The notes: generated by a model not told the origin, from the sequence alone. A stretch of 64,000 nucleotides of DNA from Zasmidium citrigriseum (GCA_002786025.1 NHNW01000021.1:372001-436000); one strand, 5' to 3'; positions 13,023 to 23,234 are shown, counted from the stretch's first letter. Translations and numbers: made by a program.

Positions 13023-13515
13023 TGATGAGGATAGGCGATGTTCGAGAGCGAGAGGTTACATGGGTTGGTCGATTGCGAGCAGTCGCGGCAGGTCGATGAT
13101 GAGGTGAGGTTCGCGATTATGCAGCTGCCGTCGGACCTGGCTCCGCTTGGAGCTCCTTCCACTCTGCGTCAGCGGCTTTCGACGATCAATTTCATGGGGC
13201 GATCAATCAAAGTGCCACTATTCGGCCACGAAATGCGGTCAGACGAACAACACACAGCTGGACAGCACTTCGGTCTACGAGCGATGGCATGTGATGATGC
13301 TGCTGGTTGTGCTCTTTCCCAATCTTCTTCCCAACGTGCAATTCCTGCCCTCGGACCGCGTCGCAGTCACGGGGCCAAGCCAATGAATCGAGTCACCGGG
13401 TCCATGTGAACATCCAGTTTCTCTTAAGCCGACTCCAGACGGCCATTTCCTCTTTTTCTTCTTGACACGCTCTTTGCTTTCTTTTCAACATTCAAACACT
13501 CACTAAGCAGCGACA
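13023..13515. promoter_or_regulatory. Divergent promoter between Rab and LOG genes
   Basis: These 493 bp serve both start codons. The LOG side has a CT-rich stretch (CTCTTTTTCTTCTTG near 13450) followed by a CAAACACTCAC leader, a common arrangement in fungal promoters. I see no TATA box. Confidence 0.5.
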
Positions 13516-14271
13516 ATGACTTCAACGAACAACACCGAGAACGCCAACCCGGCCGCAGCTTCCTCAACCAAGCGTCCAGTAGTCTGCGTCTTGTAAGTGA
13601 ATGAATCCACCCACCCAACCCAGCACCACTAACACCTCCCTTCCAGCTGCGGCGCCTCCCCAGGAACCTCCCCGGCGCATCTCCAAGCCGCCCGCGAGCT
13701 CGCCCAGGCCTTCCACGCCCACGGCATCAACCTCGTCTACGGCGGCGGAACCGTAGGCGTAATGGGCGAACTAGCCAAAACCCTCGTCTCGCTCTCCGGC
13801 CCCCAGGCAGTCCACGGCGTGATCCCCGAAGCCCTGCTCGTCTACGAGCGCAACGGCCGCGAGAAAGGCAGCACAGTCACCATCGACATCGACGAGAACG
13901 TCTACGGCCGGACAACCGTCGTCAAAGACATGCACTCGCGGAAGCAGCTTATGGCGCGGGAGGTGATTGAGAGCGGGCCAGGAGGGGGGTTCGTTGCGCT
14001 GAGCGGTGGCTATGGCACGCTGGAGGAGTTGATGGAGGTGGTGACGTGGAATCAGCTGGGGATTCATGCGCGAGGGATTGTGGTTTACAACGTGGAGGGG
14101 TATTATGATGGGTTGCTGAGCTGGGTGAAGACGGCCGTGAGTTCGGGGTTCGTCTCGCAGACGAATTCGGGGATTATGGTGGAGGCGAAGACGGGAGAAG
14201 AGGTGGTTGAGCAGTTGAAGTCATACCAGAACGCGGAGGGCCGGTTCAAGCTACAGTGGGACAACAAATGA
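13516..14271 (+). CDS. LOG-family cytokinin riboside 5'-monophosphate phosphoribohydrolase-like protein
   Basis: LOG enzymes remove ribose 5'-phosphate from nucleotide monophosphates, releasing free cytokinin bases in plants and some microbes; many bacterial and fungal members are loosely named lysine decarboxylase-like. Exons 13516-13592 and 13647-14271 give 233 residues. The Rossmann start VCVFCGASPGTSPAHL, the GINLVYGGGTVGVMG nucleotide loop, the DMHSRKQLM segment with the conserved Arg and Lys, and GGYGTLEELMEVVTW are all present. The usual PGGxGT reads SGGYGT here, so the leading Pro is Ser. Gly-Thr-Leu-Glu-Glu, which carries the catalytic Glu, is kept. The intron splits the Phe of VCVF. 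The gene converges with Far11. Confidence 0.9.
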
Positions 14272-14443
14272 GTGAGGTGGAGATCGAATGCATGATCTCG
14301 CCATGATTGCATGATACAGCGGAGTCTGGGCACCGGCGCATTGGCACGGATGACGAAAGGAAACGAGAGATGACAGACGGAGTCAGGACGATACACGTTC
14401 TAGGAGTTGATCTCCTGGCAGTTGCTTGATAGTGAACCTGACT

Positions 14444-17400
14444 TTAGTAGCCCTCAATGGGTCCTTGCCACTGATCTTCACCCATTCCTTGCTCTTCGCC
14501 AAGCTCCTCTTCGTGCACGAATTCCATCTTCTCGAGCTCACGAGAGAAGTAGTCCATCTCCTCGTCCAGCATGCCCTTATCCACGCCCATAACATCAGGA
14601 TAGTTGCGGACGTTCCACCAGTGCGTGAGTGCTCGCAAGCTCTGCTCCAGTGGCAAGGCATCTTCCACCGTCCCATCAACGTCGCCAACACAAGCTCCAC
14701 CCATACCACCGCCACCTCCAGAAAGCCAGTCATCTCGAAGCTCAGCAGGCACTGACAGCCACACAGCAGTGATGATCTTCATGTTGCCCTGCCTCCACTT
14801 CCTTCCACAGAACGGAACTTGCGATTTGAACAGTTTCAAGGTGTAGTACCGCAGCAAGTGCACCGGGATCTTCAAGGTCTTCTTAAGATGATTCGAGCTC
14901 TTGTAGCTGACCAGCAACAATGCTCGATGCGTCTTCCGACGTGTGACCTTTTGCAATACTCGCAAGTAGTTGATTGAGCTGAAGATGTTTCGATAGGAGT
15001 AGGTTTTCAGAGGTGTCGTCGGAAGTGGCGTCTGCGGGTAGCCGAGCTCGTCAATCTCAGGCGGATGTGTGAAGTCAGGCTCGGCAGAGGTTGGCGACAA
15101 TGGATGCTCAGGTACCTCGTCACGCCTGAGCTTGATTGGTGGTGGAGCAGCCTCGTCTTCAGATTCCTCAGCTGCCAGACCATTTGGCTCATCATGGATG
15201 ACCTTGGGTGGCCCGTGACGAGAAGTTGTTTGGCAGAAGTAGAAGAAGTTGCGGTCATCTCGGTCGAGCTTATAGTGGCATGCCCGACCAATCTCTTGAG
15301 TCTGCCAAAGTTTCAGAATCAGTGGCACATAGTTCGAATCGAGCAGAAGTTGCGTCGTGTACTCATATTGCAGGATATGAGACACTTTGAACCACTTGAG
15401 CAGGAGTAGTAAGATCGCGCTTAAAGCCTTCGCTGCAATCTCTTGAGATCGTAGCTTGTCAAGCGATTCGGCGGTGTTTTCGATGCCGTCTCCATTCTGG
15501 TGTATGCCATTCTCGACTGGCTTAGTGCCGTTCATACCGTTGGCGTCATTGAATTGTATACCAGCTTGCAAGCCATTCTGTCCATTGCCTTTCGTCACAA
15601 GATCAGTAACATTCTGCAAGACTGCTTTGAGAAGAACGATCACCACGCTCTGGAGATGAGGCAGCGATTCTCGGTAGTAGGTGTTGACTTTGGCCAACAC
15701 TCGTTGCTCGTCGGTCATGGCAATTGGCTGGCCTTGTTCGGCGGTTTCGTCAGGTTTGGCTTGTGGAACAAGCTCAAAGTCGTCAACGTCAGGGAGTTTA
15801 TCGTCATCGTCGGGGTTCTTCCATCCTCTTTCTTGTTTCATGAAATCTACTCTTGCTTCCCAAAGCTGTTTCATAGCTCTCGTCGCTCGCATACGTTTAG
15901 CAAACAGCTCGGCCGCTTCCAAGATGCTAGTTGGAACATCCGACCCTGTCCACTTCCGTCCAACGAGAGCATCTTGAAGCTCGGTGCTTCCTTTGCCGCC
16001 GAGATCATTGCTACTGGCATCAAGTGGCGGATACAAGAACGGAAACATCTGGTTCGTTTGGTAGTTCTGCTTCTTGCCCGCCTTGCCAGGTCCTCCAGGC
16101 GATGGAGGCGGTGATGGCGCGGGGGTTGCAATGTGAACGGGTTGGTGCATGAGAGAATCGGTTCCTACACTGGGCGCTCCAGTGAAGACAGGATCAGGAA
16201 GTGCGTAGCTTGGCCGTCGGTGCTTCAAGGGAGGCAGGATACTGTTGTTCTCGGGTTCCAGGGGAAATATTGGAGGCGGCGGTTGATATGCGGGATATTT
16301 CGAGCTGATTTCTTGTCGGAAGAGGTGATAATCCAAGGGTGATGCTGTGATAATCGGCTGGCCGCGGGCATCCATTTCGTCGCTGTCTTCTCGTAATGAA
16401 GCCTTCACGCGTTCGACATCTTTGATGCCACCAAACGATACCAATATCGTCTTCCATGCAAGCAGCAACATTTTCGTCAAAGGTATTGGTGCTTGCTCGT
16501 CCCAACGTAGTCGTGCAACAATCTGAGTGAGGTAGTTCAGAAAGTTTGGCTCGAGAGCCAGCACATCGTCCTTCAAAGCCTGTCCGTTTCCAGTCGTACG
16601 AGCCACCTCCACGAAGAGGTACATCAAAGTCAGACAGCACCATAGTTCTAGGCTTTCGTCACCGCGACGTATCTGAGATTCATTGCGCGACGGCATCTCA
16701 GGAGGTGAGTTTCGGAAATCTTCGTCGCACACACGTCGGAGGGTTGCATATATCGTCTTGAGTCCATCGCACGAATGCAGAGTATCGATCATGGCAACAA
16801 TCCATTGAATCTGCAAGCTGGACGACCCGAACTCATCAAGTCTCGAGCCTCCCAAGTTACTGTCCGGAAAGAAGTCATCTAGAGCACAACCCTCTTGACG
16901 ACCTGCCGTCTCTTCCCAAATTCCAAGACCAATGTATGTCAAAATCATCAGGGCCTTGCTACTTCCATTCTGCTCTTTCGAAGTCTCCTTGAGGGCGTCG
17001 ATCCACCGCTTAGTGAAAGCTCTCCGAGCATCCTCTGTGACATCGAGCCAGTCAAACTTGCCATCCTCCGTAGATCTCCACTCTTCATTGAACACAGCCT
17101 TGCACCTTCGAAGCTTCAACTCTTCTTCCTCGCTGTAGCTGAACCACTCCTCCAACTCCACGGGGAACGATTGGGCGTCTTGATAGTCGAAGTCGTAGAC
17201 CTTCTCGTCCTCCAGTAGCTGTTGTTTCTGAGGCGGTTGTGCATTTGGAAACGAATTTCGGATTCTTTTGAGGTCGGCAAGTGTCAGACTGTCCGGATTC
17301 TCCTGCGAGAAGTCTGCGCTCTCAGCGGGCTGTCCAGGCGGTGCTGGAGGCGGTTGGGATGGGGGAGGAGCGGAATTGTCTCGTTTCAGGACCGGTCGCG

Positions 17401-17608
17401 AAGGCAGACTGGCTCGAGATGCTGGCAATACAGGCTGCGCATCTGCCTCTCCATTCTGGACTAGTCCTTCGGCTTCGGCAGTGTCAATGCCGGGCTTGGG
17501 GACATTTTCGAGGATGACATTGTTCGTGTCCTCGTCCTCGTCGATCGGTCGAATGGTCGGGCTCGATTCACCGGCTTGGGGCAGGTTGGGGTTCTCGACT
17601 TCATCCAT
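14444..17608 (-). CDS. FAR11: Far11/STRIP-type STRIPAK complex subunit
   Basis: Far11 (Ham-2/Pro22 in filamentous fungi, STRIP1/2 in animals) is a scaffold of the STRIPAK kinase-phosphatase complex, needed for cell fusion and development in fungi. A single 3165 bp exon encodes 1054 residues. An N-terminal acidic, Pro-rich region leads into the N1221-type domain (DFDYQDAQSFPVELEEWFSY, then LKLRRCKAVFNEEW). A long helical middle follows. The C-terminal DUF3402-type block is highly conserved (SYRNIFSSINYLRVLQKVTR and RYYTLKLFKSQVPFCGRKWR). The start at 17608 (MDEVENPNLPQ) is the first ATG that suits the family; the frame is open upstream but begins at a non-ATG codon. The gene is intact, with no introns. 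Confidence 0.92.
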   Translation of the reverse strand: MDEVENPNLPQAGESSPTIRPIDEDEDTNNVILENVPKPGIDTAEAEGLVQNGEADAQPVLPASRASLPSRPVLKRDNSAPPPSQPPPAPPGQPAESADFSQENPDSLTLADLKRIRNSFPNAQPPQKQQLLEDEKVYDFDYQDAQSFPVELEEWFSYSEEEELKLRRCKAVFNEEWRSTEDGKFDWLDVTEDARRAFTKRWIDALKETSKEQNGSSKALMILTYIGLGIWEETAGRQEGCALDDFFPDSNLGGSRLDEFGSSSLQIQWIVAMIDTLHSCDGLKTIYATLRRVCDEDFRNSPPEMPSRNESQIRRGDESLELWCCLTLMYLFVEVARTTGNGQALKDDVLALEPNFLNYLTQIVARLRWDEQAPIPLTKMLLLAWKTILVSFGGIKDVERVKASLREDSDEMDARGQPIITASPLDYHLFRQEISSKYPAYQPPPPIFPLEPENNSILPPLKHRRPSYALPDPVFTGAPSVGTDSLMHQPVHIATPAPSPPPSPGGPGKAGKKQNYQTNQMFPFLYPPLDASSNDLGGKGSTELQDALVGRKWTGSDVPTSILEAAELFAKRMRATRAMKQLWEARVDFMKQERGWKNPDDDDKLPDVDDFELVPQAKPDETAEQGQPIAMTDEQRVLAKVNTYYRESLPHLQSVVIVLLKAVLQNVTDLVTKGNGQNGLQAGIQFNDANGMNGTKPVENGIHQNGDGIENTAESLDKLRSQEIAAKALSAILLLLLKWFKVSHILQYEYTTQLLLDSNYVPLILKLWQTQEIGRACHYKLDRDDRNFFYFCQTTSRHGPPKVIHDEPNGLAAEESEDEAAPPPIKLRRDEVPEHPLSPTSAEPDFTHPPEIDELGYPQTPLPTTPLKTYSYRNIFSSINYLRVLQKVTRRKTHRALLLVSYKSSNHLKKTLKIPVHLLRYYTLKLFKSQVPFCGRKWRQGNMKIITAVWLSVPAELRDDWLSGGGGGMGGACVGDVDGTVEDALPLEQSLRALTHWWNVRNYPDVMGVDKGMLDEEMDYFSRELEKMEFVHEEELGEEQGMGEDQWQGPIEGY

Positions 17609-18379
17609 GCTGACTTCTGCGACGCCGTAGCATGGCGCGTGAGAGGTAAGTGAATGTGTATGGGGCGCTCGGGGTCTGGCGCGTGAGGTGTGGTTGAGAG
17701 GCGCGGCCCGCTGTCGCGTGGGGCTTGCAGGGAACTTGGGAAGGAGCAACAGAAGATCTCGACTTCGATCCCTCTCAACCCTCTCAACCATCAACCACAA
17801 CCATCTCTGACATCAAGAGCATTGCCATGCTAGTCCTTGGCATCCTCGTACTTTCGTTGCTCTGCGAACTCTTCCACGTTCTTGATTAAATCTCCGAGCA
17901 TTCGGCGCAGTCTTTTGAGAAGCCTTCATCACATGGACCACGTAACCACGAGCAAGGTGACCGGACAAATACTGCTTCACCTCAGCAACACCATGATCAA
18001 GTGGGAAGCGGTACCGAGAACCTGGCCATTTGAAAGAGAGGAAGTGGTTCGCACTACCCATCGCTAGCAACTTGAAACACCTGGCGCTGTGTTCGTCGCC
18101 GCTATAGTGAGATGACTAGCTCCATCCTTGCCAGGCCATCATGGCGTTCGATCATTGCAGTTCTGCTTGGCTGCTGTCCGATTCTTCACTATGGACATGC
18201 AGCTCCACCTGCTGTATCGCCCATCGGCCCACGGTCCAGAAGGATTCACATTAATAGACAGTCCACCCACCGGCACTTGCGGTATTGTATAAGATCTTGC
18301 TATCTTCGCGTCGTTCCTTTCTTATATCAAGACACTACGCTCTTTTCAGTCTTTCAACACTTCGTAACACTCATTCAAG
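17609..18379. promoter_or_regulatory. Far11 / expansin-like divergent spacer
   Basis: This carries the Far11 promoter on the left and the expansin-like promoter on the right, with a doubtful small gene between. A TATAAG at 18288-18293 lies 87 bp before the expansin ATG and is followed by CT-rich DNA, a plausible core promoter for a strongly induced secreted protein. Confidence 0.5.
17830..18061 (-). CDS. Possible small protein (uncertain splicing)
   Basis: From the ATG at 18061 the frame reads MGSANHFLSFKWPG..., 74 to 85 residues if unspliced. The neighbouring frame ends in a much more protein-like helical tail (LRRMLGDLIKNVEEFAEQRK) with a stop at 17832-17830. A short intron of about 43 bp ending in GATGAAG near 17917 would join the two, but its donor is weak. 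I do not recognise the product. Confidence 0.3.
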
Positions 18380-19135
18380 ATGCTTTCTTCTAACGTTCTC
18401 TCGGCTCTGGTAGCCATCTTTGCGTCCTCGGCCGCAGCGCTCTCCGGCGAGGCGACTTTCTACGGCGGCAACACTCAGGGAGGAATGTGCAGCTTCTCGG
18501 ACTACACCATCCCCGACGGTATCTACGGCACCGCCCTGAGTGACTCCAACTGGGACGACAGTGAGGCCTGCGGTGGCTGCGTCAAAGTGACCGGACCCAA
18601 TGGCAACAGCATCACCGCAATGGTCAGGAAAACGAGCGTTGATCGATATGCTTGTGCTGATGAAAGATAGATCGTTGATCAATGCCCCGGCTGTGGTGAA
18701 AACCACCTCGACCTCTTCGAAGATGCCTTTGCGCAGCTAGCAGACCCAAGCAAGGGCGTCATCGACGTTACTTGGGAGTACACGAAGTGTCCAATCTCCA
18801 GCGCTCTTGAAGTCCAGATGAAGGAAGGAGTGTCCGCGCACTGGTTCTCTGCTCATATTGTCAACGCTAACCAGGTAAATATTGTCAACGATTTCAAAGT
18901 TTCATCCCAACTGACATTCAAATAGCGTATCTCCGACATGCAAGTGAGCACGGATGGTGGCAGCACATGGCAATCCGGCCTCACTCGCCAAGACTACAAC
19001 TACTTCGAGCAGTCGTCCGGGTTTGGAACTGACAATGTCGCTATCAAGGCAATCAGCGTCAACGGTGACTCAGTCGTAGTCAAGGGATGCTCAGTGACGG
19101 GAGGCGCTTCGAAGGAGGGATCTGGCAACTTCTAG
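18380..19135 (+). CDS. Secreted expansin-like protein (double-psi beta-barrel)
   Basis: Expansin-like proteins loosen or bind plant or fungal wall polysaccharides without hydrolysing them. Exons 18380-18622, 18671-18874 and 18926-19135 give 218 residues. A signal peptide of about 21 residues (MLSSNVLSALVAIFASSAAA) precedes GEATFYGGNTQGGMCSF, the start of an RlpA/EG45-like barrel. CGGCVKVTGPNG, VDQCPGCGENHLDLF and the Asp-containing DLFEDAF helix follow, then a second beta domain (WFSAHIVNAN, WQSGLTRQDYNYFEQSSG). Intron 1 must be removed, since an in-frame TAG lies inside it; its donor GTCAGG is not the consensus. Both domains are present, so this is closer to bacterial and fungal EXLX/loosenin-type expansins than to single-domain cerato-platanin-like proteins. 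Confidence 0.88.
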
Positions 19136-20226
19136 GCAGGAGGAAACTATCCGCCTGTATCTCTACGAGGCCGGGAAAGTCGGGCATGGAGCGCTTGAGA
19201 GGGACATTCTGAAGGAGCCGCCGGTCGGTGATTGAAATCTTGCCATGCCACACATCTACTTTTCAATAATTCTTCAACATGCGACATTCATGTGATGTCA
19301 CAGACGAGATTTGTCTCGTATGTACCTTGCATCCTGAAGTCATGGCAAAGACCAGCTCCAGGTGGCTGTCCGGAGGAGCTATTCATAGCTCATGCAACTG
19401 ACTTCCTTCGAGCTTTGTTAGCGTGGCATTCGACGATCGCAAGAACGAAGAACATCCGCAGCACCTTTGCTGTATATCGATTGTTGAAACAGATGGCGAG
19501 TGCTAGAGCGTGAGAGAGGCCGCATTGTGCGTTGCCAGGGGGCTATATCGCATGGCCTGCATAAAATAATAAATCACAACACATGCAAGATGTACGACCT
19601 TGCGCCTCTGCCGTCGCTGGCGGCTCGTTTGATTGGCCGTGTCGACGCTGCCATGTTTCCCTGTTTCCACGCACAAGGGGTGCTGGCACGGCTGGGTACT
19701 GCCAACCTCCCCTGCTCCAGGCAGGCTGGTCGGCCTCGCTGTTCTCCTTCGCATCGTAATCGTGGCATTGAGGTCTCGCAGAGTCTTGTTGATTATTGTG
19801 CTTCGATCTTCTCTTCATCATCGCAGCGTAATAATTCGAAAATCTCCGCGGACCGTTGGACTTGTGCAATTCATTTAACGCTCTACGCACTGGGCGCTTG
19901 CTGCGCCCTGTTTCAATCTCAAACCTGCCTTGTCGTCCAGTCGTTGGGCGACGGCAGGCCTCAGCCATTCGCTCGCTGCCGCTCTCACCTGGCCGGGCGA
20001 GCACCTTTCTTGGGCCGTCGACAAACGCACGCCCGACGACGTTCGTTACCGACCGCACTTCCTCCCACCACGACGTCGACCACCGTCACGGCCGCGCCTT
20101 CGAGCTGACCAGCCTTGACCGCGCAGTCGCGCCTGCACCCTCCGAGACCCGCGCGCATACCAGTGGAACCCGAACCAGCGGAAGCGCGCCTCTGCTCGCC
20201 GCAGAGCAGCAGTTCGCATATTCATC
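19136..20226. other. Spacer upstream of Chs7-family gene
   Basis: About 1.1 kb. Open frames run on both strands (19500-20108 plus, 20058-19543 minus), overlap each other, and give Arg/Ser/Pro-rich products unlike known proteins. I read this as promoter and GC-rich leader of the gene at 20227. Confidence 0.45.
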
Positions 20227-21313
20227 ATGTCGGCATACGGCAAATGGTATGACTTCTGTCGAGACTCCGGAAGCGGCTACGCGACCATCCCCGTCTGCAA
20301 CCTATTCCTCGAGTCGCGGGCAAGAGGCGGACAGGCTCCATACTTCGGGGATGCGAACACATGCCAATTGACCGGCATACCGCTCAGCGGAGACAGACAC
20401 CTCGCCAACTTGGGTGCGCACATGCTTGGGAAGCCATTGGGCAACAAGAGCTCGGACTGATGATGACCTAGGCTCGATACTACTCGCTGGCATTGCAATC
20501 TTTACATCCATCTTCCTGCTATGGAGATCCGATCGGAAAAAGGCTGCCGTGGGCAGAAGGTATGTCAAGAGCTTGTGAATGAGGATGAGGATACGGACAC
20601 TGATGCTCGTCGCAGGGAAATGCAGATATTCCTGATCGGATACATCGTAATCGAAATATGCGAGATCTTCACCATTGGCGGCTTTCCACTTGACGGCGCC
20701 GTACGACGAGCCTTTTCAGCTGTACACATTGCAGCTGTCGTTGCGACCTTATGGATTCTAATGATGAACGGCGCGGTCGGGTACCAGCTGATAGATGATG
20801 GTACGCCATTGTCAATGGGCCTGATATTCGGATCCGCCGTCGCTCTCTTCATTGGCACTGGATACATTGCTCTCGACACTGGCTTCAGCTGGACCGGATA
20901 TTGGGACGACACGCTCACTCAACCGAACCGAGCCTACGCATTGTACACGCTATACCAGCTCGTGCCTCTGGTGTTCCTCTTCGTTTTCTTCGTACTCGAA
21001 ACAGTACTGGTGTTGAAGGTACTCGGAGAAGTGCGGCCAATGTGTGAGTTCCTCCACATCCTGTCATTCCATGTGCCATGCTGACCGTCCTCCAGACTTC
21101 CTCATCGGGGCCACGCTTCTCTTCGCAATCGGTCAGATCTTCCAGTACGTCATCAGCGTACACATCTGCAACGGCACGAACGGAAAGATCAACGGCGGTT
21201 TGTTCGAAACACTCTTTACCTTGGCGTCGGTGGTCATGATATGGGTCTTCTGGTCAAGCATCACTGAGGACGACTGGCCCATGCCACCGCCAGGTGGAAG
21301 TACATATACTTAG
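20227..21313 (+). CDS. Chs7-family membrane protein (chitin synthase export chaperone-like)
   Basis: Chs7 sits in the endoplasmic reticulum membrane and allows export of chitin synthase Chs3; the Pfam family is also called chitin synthase III catalytic subunit. Exons 20227-20413, 20472-20559, 20616-21043 and 21096-21313 give 306 residues. The N-terminus has the family pattern of a small Cys-containing lumenal segment (FCRDSGSGYATIPVCNLF, then ANTCQLTGI). About seven hydrophobic spans follow, including SILLAGIAIFTSIFLLW, MQIFLIGYIVIEICEIF, a loop with NGAVGYQLIDDGTPLS (the conserved NGxVGxQLxxDGT motif) and LVPLVFLFVFFVLETVLVL. The tail reads WVFWSSITEDDWP, matching the family ending YWDSITxDD. 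It could be a paralogue of Chs7 rather than the orthologue. Confidence 0.85.
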
Positions 21314-21768
21314 CGTTGCATTGCTGTTGCTGTGTTCGTTTTCAGGCAAATTGCATGGTGTGCGGGTTGTTGCAGAAAGGATAATTACCTATGGAGTAAT
21401 CCTCACAGGACTGTTGTCGTGGCGATCAAGATCGTGCTTGATCAACCACGAGCCACAGGGACATTCATCAAGGAGTGTTCGGCTCCTACGAGTTTACGTG
21501 TGCATAGCGATATACGAAGATACCACTTGAATGCTTTGATTGTACATCAGTCGGATGCTCCTTCCTTCAACTTCCCATCGTGACGCGGTAACCGTATCTT
21601 CCCTATGATTTTGTGATCGCCATGGCAACCAGAATTCTTTTCGCCTTCCTTTCCTTCTTTTTCAATGTCAGAAGGGAAAGGCAGGTGCTTGGTGCTTTCA
21701 CGTGTAGCGCAATATTTAAAGCAGAAGCGGCCCCCACTTTCGGCTTCGACCTCACCTCGACCATCCTC
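21314..21768. other. Spacer between Chs7-family gene and transposon relic
   Basis: No gene is seen. The right end (about 21743-21760) carries TTCGACCTCACCTCGAC, which recurs in the same orientation just beyond the other end of the element (about 23058-23075). Confidence 0.5.
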
Positions 21769-21791
21769 CGGAAATCAAAATGGAAGCTGGG
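21769..21791 (+). repeat. Left terminal inverted repeat of the transposon
   Basis: It pairs with the inverted copy at 23028-23051, differing at about four positions, two of them transitions of the RIP type. Confidence 0.7.
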
Positions 21792-23027
21792 CCGAAAATT
21801 GATTCTCTATCTAAAAAGGCGTCTTTTGGCCTTTATGCTCTATACAAGAACGTAGTCTTGCCGGCATACTTAAAATACAATTGTTAATCTATTCGTAAGT
21901 AATAGAATTATACGCTTTTATTACCTTCGCGCGTATATTATCCTTTATATAGCGCGGCGTCTTTTAAAACATATTCTTAGAGATACCCGCTACCGTCTCG
22001 ACGGCTAATAAATTAGAAGACGTATAGGCGTTTAAATAGTAGTTAATACTATTCTCCTTCTTAAAATTAGTAACAAGCTTTAATTTATACAATCCGTTAT
22101 AATCCTCCTCTAGAATAAGATCTAGATTCTCGTATATAAGAGGTAGAACTATTAGTTCTAAGAACTCTTTAATATATTACTCTTTTCGTATTTTTCCGTT
22201 TAAGTTCTATAGCGTATACTCTTTAAATATACGAATATTATAGCTAATAAGAGTATAGAAGTATACCTCTTTAGTTTCTTTATTAGTACGCGGATTCTCG
22301 TCTTATTTTATAACGTTCTTTTACTTCTTTCGTAGCGGAACTATATATATATAATCTAGCTTTATTCTCTCTCTTACTCTCGCGTAGTAATATATATAGT
22401 ATAGATTCTCTTATTATCCTACGCTATAGTATAACTCGTCTAAAAAGAGTACGTTTTTCTAATTTTCTAGCTTAGGTTACTTTTAAAGAGAATTTACTAT
22501 AAATTCCTCTTATTCTTTAGCGTGTTTTTCGTCGAGTTCGTCGCGAGTAAACTATATATAACGACTAATTCCTTTCTTATCGCGTAGCTTCTTTCGTAGA
22601 GTATAATTACTAATATTTAGAAGTTATACTTTATATCTAAGAGCGCTAGAATCGAGGTCGTATCTATCGCGGCTATTCTCTTTAATAACGCGCTCTACTT
22701 TATCGAGTTACTCCTTTCTAAGTCGTAAAATATTATCTTTTTAGTACCTACCTCTTATCTTGTCCTTTCTATATATTCGTCTATTATAGTCTAACTTATA
22801 CACCTTCGAAATCGCACCCGTCGTTATACTAAAATACTTAGTAAGTATCGCTATTTTACGTAGTTCTATTATCCGCTTTTATCGCTTTTTAAGCTATTTA
22901 AGGAATCCCTATACTTTCTAGATTCTAGCCTTCTTAGGGGAGTTAAAATGCTTTAGCATTGTCGCGTTGTCGTGTCTTAAAACTTTAAAGAAAGGGAGCG
23001 TTAAAGATTAAAACAAGAGCGGGTATA

Positions 23028-23051
23028 CCCGAGCTTCCATTTTAGCTTCCG
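23028..23051 (-). repeat. Right terminal inverted repeat of the transposon
   Basis: It is the inverted counterpart of 21769-21791. It lies 183 bp before the start codon of the chromodomain gene. Confidence 0.7.
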
Positions 23052-23234
23052 CACCTTGCTCGACTTCACCTCGACTGCACCCACCTGAAACAACACTCGA
23101 AAATCGCAACATCGACTACTATCCGGCTGCGTTTGCCATGCGATTGAGCACGGCATGGGGAATGAATGCTAATTCACCCACGCAAGCGATCATAATTCCG
23201 CATCGCATGTTGGCGCTGTGTGAAACGCAGAAAC
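23052..23234 (+). promoter_or_regulatory. Remaining promoter/leader of the chromodomain gene
   Basis: Only 183 bp lie between the transposon end and the ATG, so the gene's promoter is either this short stretch, partly inside the element, or displaced beyond it. It contains CTCGACTTCACCTCGAC, a near copy of sequence on the far side of the element. Confidence 0.4.

Larger units (their letters stand above)
21769..23051 (-). mobile_element. Decayed Tc1/mariner-type DNA transposon, RIP-like
   Basis: About 1.28 kb, strikingly A/T- and TpA-rich against GC-balanced neighbours. The ends form an inverted repeat of about 23 bp: CGGAAATCAAAATGGAAGCT at 21769 and, on the other strand at 23051, CGGAAGCTAAAATGGAAGCT. 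On the minus strand broken frames still spell a Tc1-like transposase C-terminus: a LEEDYNG remnant, then NAYTSSNLLAVE (compare the usual PDLNPIE with the third catalytic acidic residue), and last INNCILSMPARL near 21850-21885, the family's ending. Many stops, mostly TAA and TAG where Gln codons would be expected, fit C-to-T RIP mutation. The element cannot make protein. The flanking TA duplication is not clear. Confidence 0.8.

Noticed and set aside
19500..20108. 202-codon plus-strand frame before the Chs7-family gene
   Set aside because: Composition is Arg/Ser/Thr-rich like GC-rich noncoding DNA, and a frame of similar length lies opposite; it fits a leader better than a gene.
21850..22990. 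AT-rich block as a centromere or mitochondrial DNA insertion
   Set aside because: It is only about 1.2 kb, has inverted ends, and its minus-strand translation carries transposase motifs.
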